A stretch of 64,000 bases of DNA from Brachionus koreanus (Eukaryota; Rotifera; Eurotatoria; Ploima; Brachionidae). The translations under genes and the position numbers were made by a program. The DNA lies in NCBI GenBank assembly GCA_016987375.1, contig PJRA01000048.1, positions 2,250,440 to 2,314,439 of the forward strand, in the 5' to 3' direction. Within the stretch, counting starts at the first letter, position 1; every line of letters starts with the position of its first letter. This document shows positions 58,034 to 64,000 of the stretch, in pieces. The notes below the pieces were generated by a model that was not told where the DNA came from, did no database searches, and saw only the letters and a program-made list of their open reading frames with translations.

Positions 58034-61000
58034 TGATCTTTTGCCTTTAGTCTTGCAAAAACCGAAAATGAAAACAAATAATTTTTTTATTCGTATTTTC
58101 TTTAGAAGAATGTGCATTAAAAATCTTAAAGATTTTAAATTAACTGGTCTAAAAAGTTGGCTTGTTTTATTTTTAAATAACTTTATAGAACTTCATTATT
58201 TACAATAGAAATAAAAAATTTAATGCGTTGTAATATAAAATGTGAGAGTTAGATATATTTTTAACTTAAGATTTAAAAGTCTTCATTAGAATAAATTAAG
58301 TCATTTTATTCCAACTAGAATTATTTTAAGTACCGATAACTACATTAGAATAAATATGCCTAAAATAAAAATATGGACTAAAAAAAGCCTTTCTTATTGC
58401 TGTAAAATTTAAAATTTCTTTTTTTAAAAAAACAAATAAAATTGAATTGGGTTCTATTTTTTTATTCGAAAAAATGGCTTCTTTGTTTTTAAAATTTTGA
58501 AACTATGGTAAATTACTAAAAAGAATTATATTAAAACAAATAAAAAATATTTTAAACATTTTTTCAACTAAAATTACTAAACCTTATTTTTAAACATCCA
58601 TTTTGACTTAATGACCAAAGACACAAAGACTAAAAAACGAATAAAAAAATAATTAAAATTTAATCAAGTAGTAAAATGAATAATTAATATTGTTTATTTG
58701 TAAGAAAATTGTCTGTGAATGAACGAATTTTGAAGCTAATCCTTAGAATAAAAAAAAAATAATTTAAAAAAAAGCTAATCATATAAAATTAATAAAAATA
58801 AGATATTTCGGTAAATAATTCAAGTCTTTAATTACCAAAAGCCGAAACTTAGCACAAAAATAAATTACAGGTTTAAATTAAAGACAGATTATCAATACTA
58901 TAAGTAAAATAGAGCTAGACTATTGTCTCTTTTTTATATACTTAAGAAATATACAGCTAAACAAAAACAAGCTAGTTTTATTTAAAAACCACATTAATTA
59001 TCAGTTTTCACTGAAATTGAATAAATTGATGATTATTGAATGAAAGAATAAATAGTTTATCTAAATAAAAATTTAAATAAAAATCTTATTAATCTATTAT
59101 TATTATTATTCATGTCCCAGTTAAAAGATTGTCCTAATTCTGAATTCTTAATTTATCTTTGATCATTTTTCTTTGTTTTGCCCATTTTGCTCACTTGTAT
59201 TTATTGCTTAGTTCGAGCCATTTAGACTGAAATTCAATCGAATATCAAAAACAAAAACAAAAAAAAACGGTTCAACAAAGTTAAGAACAGCTTGATAAAG
59301 TTTAATCCTTTAAATGATTAAAATAATCAATAGATAACTTGTAAGCTCACAGTACGATGTATATATTTATTTTTTAATTTTTTTAGACTAACATCGTTTT
59401 ATTTTTGTCTCGAATAGATATTTAAATTATTCTTTAAAACTCTTAGCTAAAAAATTAATAAAATCATTTATTTATTTATTTAAATGATGAATATTTAAAA
59501 ATTTAGATAATTTTTTTTTATTTATATTCATTAAACATTTATAATTTTATACAATCAGGGATAAAATAAAATCTGCCTTTGAAAGTTTTTGTTTAATAAA
59601 TTATTTTTAACCCATTCAACACTTAAGTATAATTTTTTATTTCCTATTTTTGAACAATACTCGATTATTGAAGACAAAATTAAATGTTCTAATTAATTTT
59701 GTTGTTTCCAAAAAACCAATTCAAAGCATATTAAAATAAAAAATGATGCACATAGTTCAAATATGCAAAGTGGGCTAAAAGAAAAAAACAATTACTTTTA
59801 ATTTATTGGTTTATTTTAATAAAAATAAGGTAGAAAAAGTACTTATTTTTTTGAAACTTGACTTTAAAGTATTTATGAGCTTTTAAAATCAACAATAGTT
59901 AATTCTGAAATTTTAATATCCATTCAATTAATTGAGTGCTTATTGTTAACTACAAGCGTTCTTGAATTCCAGTTAAAACCCAAATTAATATATAAAACAA
60001 CAAATAGAAGAATAAATTCAAATAAATAAAGTTTATACAAAAACATACTTGTGTAAAAACTTCATTTATTTCCCTTAAAAAAGTTGAATTAAAAGACTTA
60101 AAACTTCAAAAAAACGAACATTTAATTTTTAAATTTAGAAATTTTGTCTATTAAAAAAAATCTAGTCTTACAGATCAAGATTTTTAATAATTTATTAATT
60201 CAAGTTCTTATTTATTTAACAAGTCATAGAAAAAGTTCCTTTACAAATGGTATTTACAAAAAGTAAGATTTTTTTTATTGCCATTTAATTAGCCTAGTTG
60301 TTCAATGGTATTTTATTGATTTTGTTTATTAATTGACTTATCATATGATATATTCTCATAACAAGTTCATAACAACTTTATTGGTATATTTAGATTCTGT
60401 TATTAGAAAAAAATTCTCGAACAAGTCGAACTAGTCATTTATTTTGGATGCAAATTCATTCATACTCATGAAAATAAAATCAATATTCTTCTTGTTCTTA
60501 ATTTACGCCAAATAAAAAAAAATAAAATGAATTAATTTTTTTGTTTTATAACAAAATAAGTAATCTTTCATCTAATCCATAATTATTTTCAAAATAGATT
60601 ATATTTGAATTAGAAAGAAAAAAGTTTATTTTAGTCTAAAGATTAGGCGAATGAGAGGAGTAATTTGATTTTTGTCTTTTGACTCATTGTTAAGTATCTA
60701 ATTAGCCAATATGGTATAATAACTATTCGACTTTAGAAATTAGTCCCTTATTTATTGATTTTTTAAAGATTAGAGATGAAGATTAGGTACAATTCTGTCC
60801 CCTAATCGCTTGTCGTTTGAGAATTTTTTGCTAAAAACCAAATAAATTTTTTTTCTTAAATAATTTTGTATTAAAACTAATTTTTTAAATTTAATTAAAA
60901 ACTTAAATAAAATGTGAGACTAAGTTCCATTCGAACTCGCCTCGATAACTCCCAAATTACAGTTTACTATTACTGCTACTACTAATAATAGTAATAACTA

Positions 61001-64000
61001 TTATAAAATTTATATTAATATATTTGGATATTTTAAAATAAATATTTAAGACACTCATTAATTTATATATATTCAAATAAATTAATAAGTAAATAACTTT
61101 CAGCAAAAAAATGACACTCAATTTACGAATAAATAAATTCAAATATGCTGAATAAAAATATTGAAAAGATTTCTAAGATAATAAAACGAATTTTATTAAA
61201 ACTACTTCCATTACGAAGTTTTTAAGAGTAAATTTTAGATCTTTTTATTGCTGTACTTTGAAAATTTCGATATAAATGATGCGATTTATATATTTGTAAA
61301 GTGTACATGAAACTATTGATTTATTTTCTTAAGATAAAATTAACTTATTTGTATTTGAAGCGTACACAGCTTATTTGCTTATCAAAGCGTTTAGTAATTT
61401 ATATTTAGCAACATTGGAAGCATAAAAATCAATCTCATGATGCTTTCATAATACTCTTGAACAAACAACTTTTTACGATTTTAAATAATCTTTCCTTTAC
61501 TATATAAAAAATATGTTGATTTATTTTTCTAATTTCATGAGTCGTGATTTAACTAGACCATTAAAATTAATTTCAAAGACACAAACATTTCATTTAAACT
61601 TGAAATAGATATCGCTGTAGCAATAAAATGAAAGAAAAGGCTAGACTGTAACTAGATAGCTTGAATTGATTTTACTAGACTGTAATGACTAAAAACAAAT
61701 TGCTCAAAGTAAACACCTTGAGAAATAAAGTGTGTCTACTTGTATAAAGGTCTTATTTTTTTAACATTAAAAAAAATTTATTAACAATTGCTAATTTTTT
61801 GAGCATAAAAAATTGTTTTTTAATCTACAAAATAGCTAAAAAGTAATGCTCAGTAAACTTGAACGCTTGAATCGATTCAAATATTTTAAAGAACTGAGGA
61901 GATCAATATAGCATTGGCCTAGAAACCGAACTAAAATTCATTGTTTTAAATTATGGATTTGTTTTTTAGGACTCTCGAATTTGAATAGAGTTTATGAAAC
62001 TCTTAATCTTGAACAATTTTTATTTTAAATTAATTAAAATCAACAAAAAAATCCTCTTAAGCCTTTTTTCGACAAAAAATATTTAATTTTTGATTTGAAG
62101 TTTTAAAAATTCTAAGTACATAAGCCTAAATTTTGGATATTATTTAAGGTATAAAAAGGAATTTTTCTCATAATCCAAAATTAAATCTGGATTCTAAATA
62201 TTGCAGAATCGCTTCAAACAATTAGTAAAAATTTTTCTTCTAATTTAAATAAGGATTTGATTTTTTGAAATAAAAATAGATAAAATTTGTTATTCATCTA
62301 CATCAAATTAAAGACTAATGTCCTATTTTACCTAATTAGCTCAAATGCAATTACTAATTTAGTTTATTTTGCAAATAATGAGCTCAGATTAGCATCACTT
62401 ATTTTCATTTAAGCATACAATAATCAAGCCATTCAGACCCAAAAGGTTTGAAAACAAATTATCATTTGCATTCTTATATAATTATTGCTATTTGTAATCA
62501 TATTGTAATGCAAAAATAAATAAAAAAAATTAAAATTGACTTGAAAAAATTCTATTTTTTTACATAAAATTAAAATTAAAACACATTTGATAGGTTTTTT
62601 AACTGTAATATAACATTTAAAAATTTTAAATAAAAATTCTAAAATGAATAAATTTGATTTTAATTTTATTTAAATTTAAACTTTATTATTCATTTAACTT
62701 TTAAATTAAATAGTATATTTGGTACATTTGAAAACAGTCTTCCACGATATCTAGTTAACAATCTATAAAAATTAGCCTTGTACATTTTGTATAAAGCTAG
62801 TAAATTCTTAAGAAATTTTAATTTTCATATTTTGTAAAATTGATGATGAATTAATGCAATAATTTAACATCTTAACTTACAAATGTTGATTAGAATTTTT
62901 TGAAGGCTTTGTTCTTTTAATAATATAATATAAAAAAATTTCAAATAGTGAATTGTTAAATTTATTAATAAAGTTTATTTATTTGATTTAATTTATTAAT
63001 GAAAAGAGTAAAGATAGCTTATTGTGAAGAGCTATCAATAATTTAAAAGAAAAGATCTTAGAATAATTTTGACTATCTTAAGTTTTTAAAACTTGAGTCA
63101 AATTTAAAAAAGTTGTGTTTAAAGCTATTTGTTTGTCATGGTAAAAACATAAATTCTTAGTCAAATTTCAATTTAGTGCTTCTATCTCATGAATAATTTT
63201 TCAAATATCTTGAATTACAATTTGCTAATAAAATATTTTATTTGAAAAAAAAAATTCTTAGTATTTAATTGATTTTGCATGCTGAAATAGCTTAGGTAAT
63301 TTGTTTCCAAACGAATGGCTCAATCAGATTACTCAGCAAATATTCGGCAATATTCGCCATATATTTTAGCTAGTACAACAATGAATTTTTCAATATTCTT
63401 ACAAAAATAATTTATTCAAAATATTTATTAAAAAACATTAAATGCTGAGCACAGGATATTGAAATCGATTTAATTGTTTTATAAACCAGAGTGAGATCTT
63501 TGCAAGTTACGCAATAGAACCCATATTTCTAAGAGCAAATAAAACAGACACTTTAAAAGCAGAGTCTTGAATTTCAGCTCTTTAAAGCATATTTTTTCTT
63601 ATTTTTGACCATACCACAAATTAACTAATTTTTTAGAAATTAATTTTAGAAATATAAATTAACTAATTCATACCACAAATAAACAATTTTTTAGACTTAT
63701 TTGCAAATAAGTTACAAAAAAAAAATATTTTTTTTTGCAACAATAATGATTGTCACTACAATAATTATCATATATCGACACCTTTTTCTTTGAATAAGTT
63801 TTTTATTTTCGATCAACAAAAAATTCGACCCAATTTCAAAAATTAAATATAGAGAAAAAATGCGATTTTAATTGTTTGCTTATGCTATTAGAATTAAAAA
63901 AAAAACTGTTTTTTATCACCAAATTACATTAATCTATTTATCTTTCATTTAAAAATACTTATTTGGCCCAAAATAAAATTTTCGTATTTGAGTAGAAATA

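Larger units (their letters stand above)
55076..64000. other. 8.9 kb gene-poor region upstream of LRCH
   Basis: Contains the presumed LRCH promoter/5' UTR (next to 55076), the 106-base repeat copy 2, a (CT)n tract at about 55648-55666, the 62-base repeat copy 2, a (TTA)n tract near 59096-59112 and a near-tandem duplication at about 63608-63695 (CATACCACAAAT words). No ORF with recognisable similarity or convincing exon structure is visible on either strand. Confidence 0.5.

Noticed and set aside
57993..58208. 71-codon ORF on +
   Set aside because: Its beginning is the 62-base dispersed repeat and the rest is low-complexity; no homology seen.

Overview
This is an extremely AT-rich piece of animal nuclear DNA. 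Genes are split by many short GT-AG introns, mostly 45-65 bases, with a few of 0.8-3.3 kb. The gene set is metazoan: choline kinase, C/EBP-type bZIP, myotubularin-related 9, XLF/NHEJ1, prefoldin 2, mitoribosomal bS1m/MRPS28, GASZ/ASZ1, kinesin-3 and LRCH. Base composition, tiny introns, TMEM272-like four-helix proteins and a FLYWCH-type gene would fit a rotifer such as Brachionus. That placement is inference; no rRNA or other species marker is present. I saw no tRNA or rRNA gene, CRISPR array or bacterial operon. One run of Ns (13153-13379) shows this is a scaffold.

Layout. 0.7-5.4 kb: choline kinase, a C/EBP-like bZIP factor and a GLTP-fold lipid transfer protein, all on +. 6.6-8.7 kb: MTMR9-like pseudophosphatase on -. 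11.2-14.7 kb: ATP synthase subunit g, then XLF/NHEJ1 with a 1.8 kb first intron holding the assembly gap. 15.9-21.5 kb: two TMEM272-like paralogues in tandem, separated by 3.8 kb that contains a decayed LINE. 23.2-32.6 kb: two full-length KIF28/KLP-6-like kinesin-3 genes, head to head around a 0.92 kb shared upstream region. 32.7-36.6 kb: a class A neuropeptide-type GPCR on -. 42.0-46.4 kb: prefoldin 2 (-), then MRPS28 and ASZ1 (+), the last two only 134 bases apart. 48.5-55.1 kb: an LRCH gene on - with two alternative last exons and a FLYWCH gene nested antisense in its 3.3 kb first intron. 36.6-42.0 kb and 55.1-64 kb hold no gene I can support.

Gene functions. Most genes are unlinked housekeeping or signalling genes. 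Choline kinase and the GLTP-fold protein both concern lipids. ATP synthase g, MRPS28 and GASZ all act at mitochondria. The most unusual material is the kinesin pair. Their motor halves, introns included, are almost identical while the tails have diverged, which looks like a gene-conversion tract. The + copy precisely lacks five consecutive introns found in the - copy. Both predicted proteins end in a Cys-a-a-Leu prenylation-type motif. The LRCH gene is also notable: one terminal exon encodes a transmembrane tail (as in vertebrate LRCH4) and the other a soluble tail (as in LRCH1/3).

All gene models were spliced by hand. Exon joins were accepted only where splice dinucleotides, reading phase and family similarity agreed.
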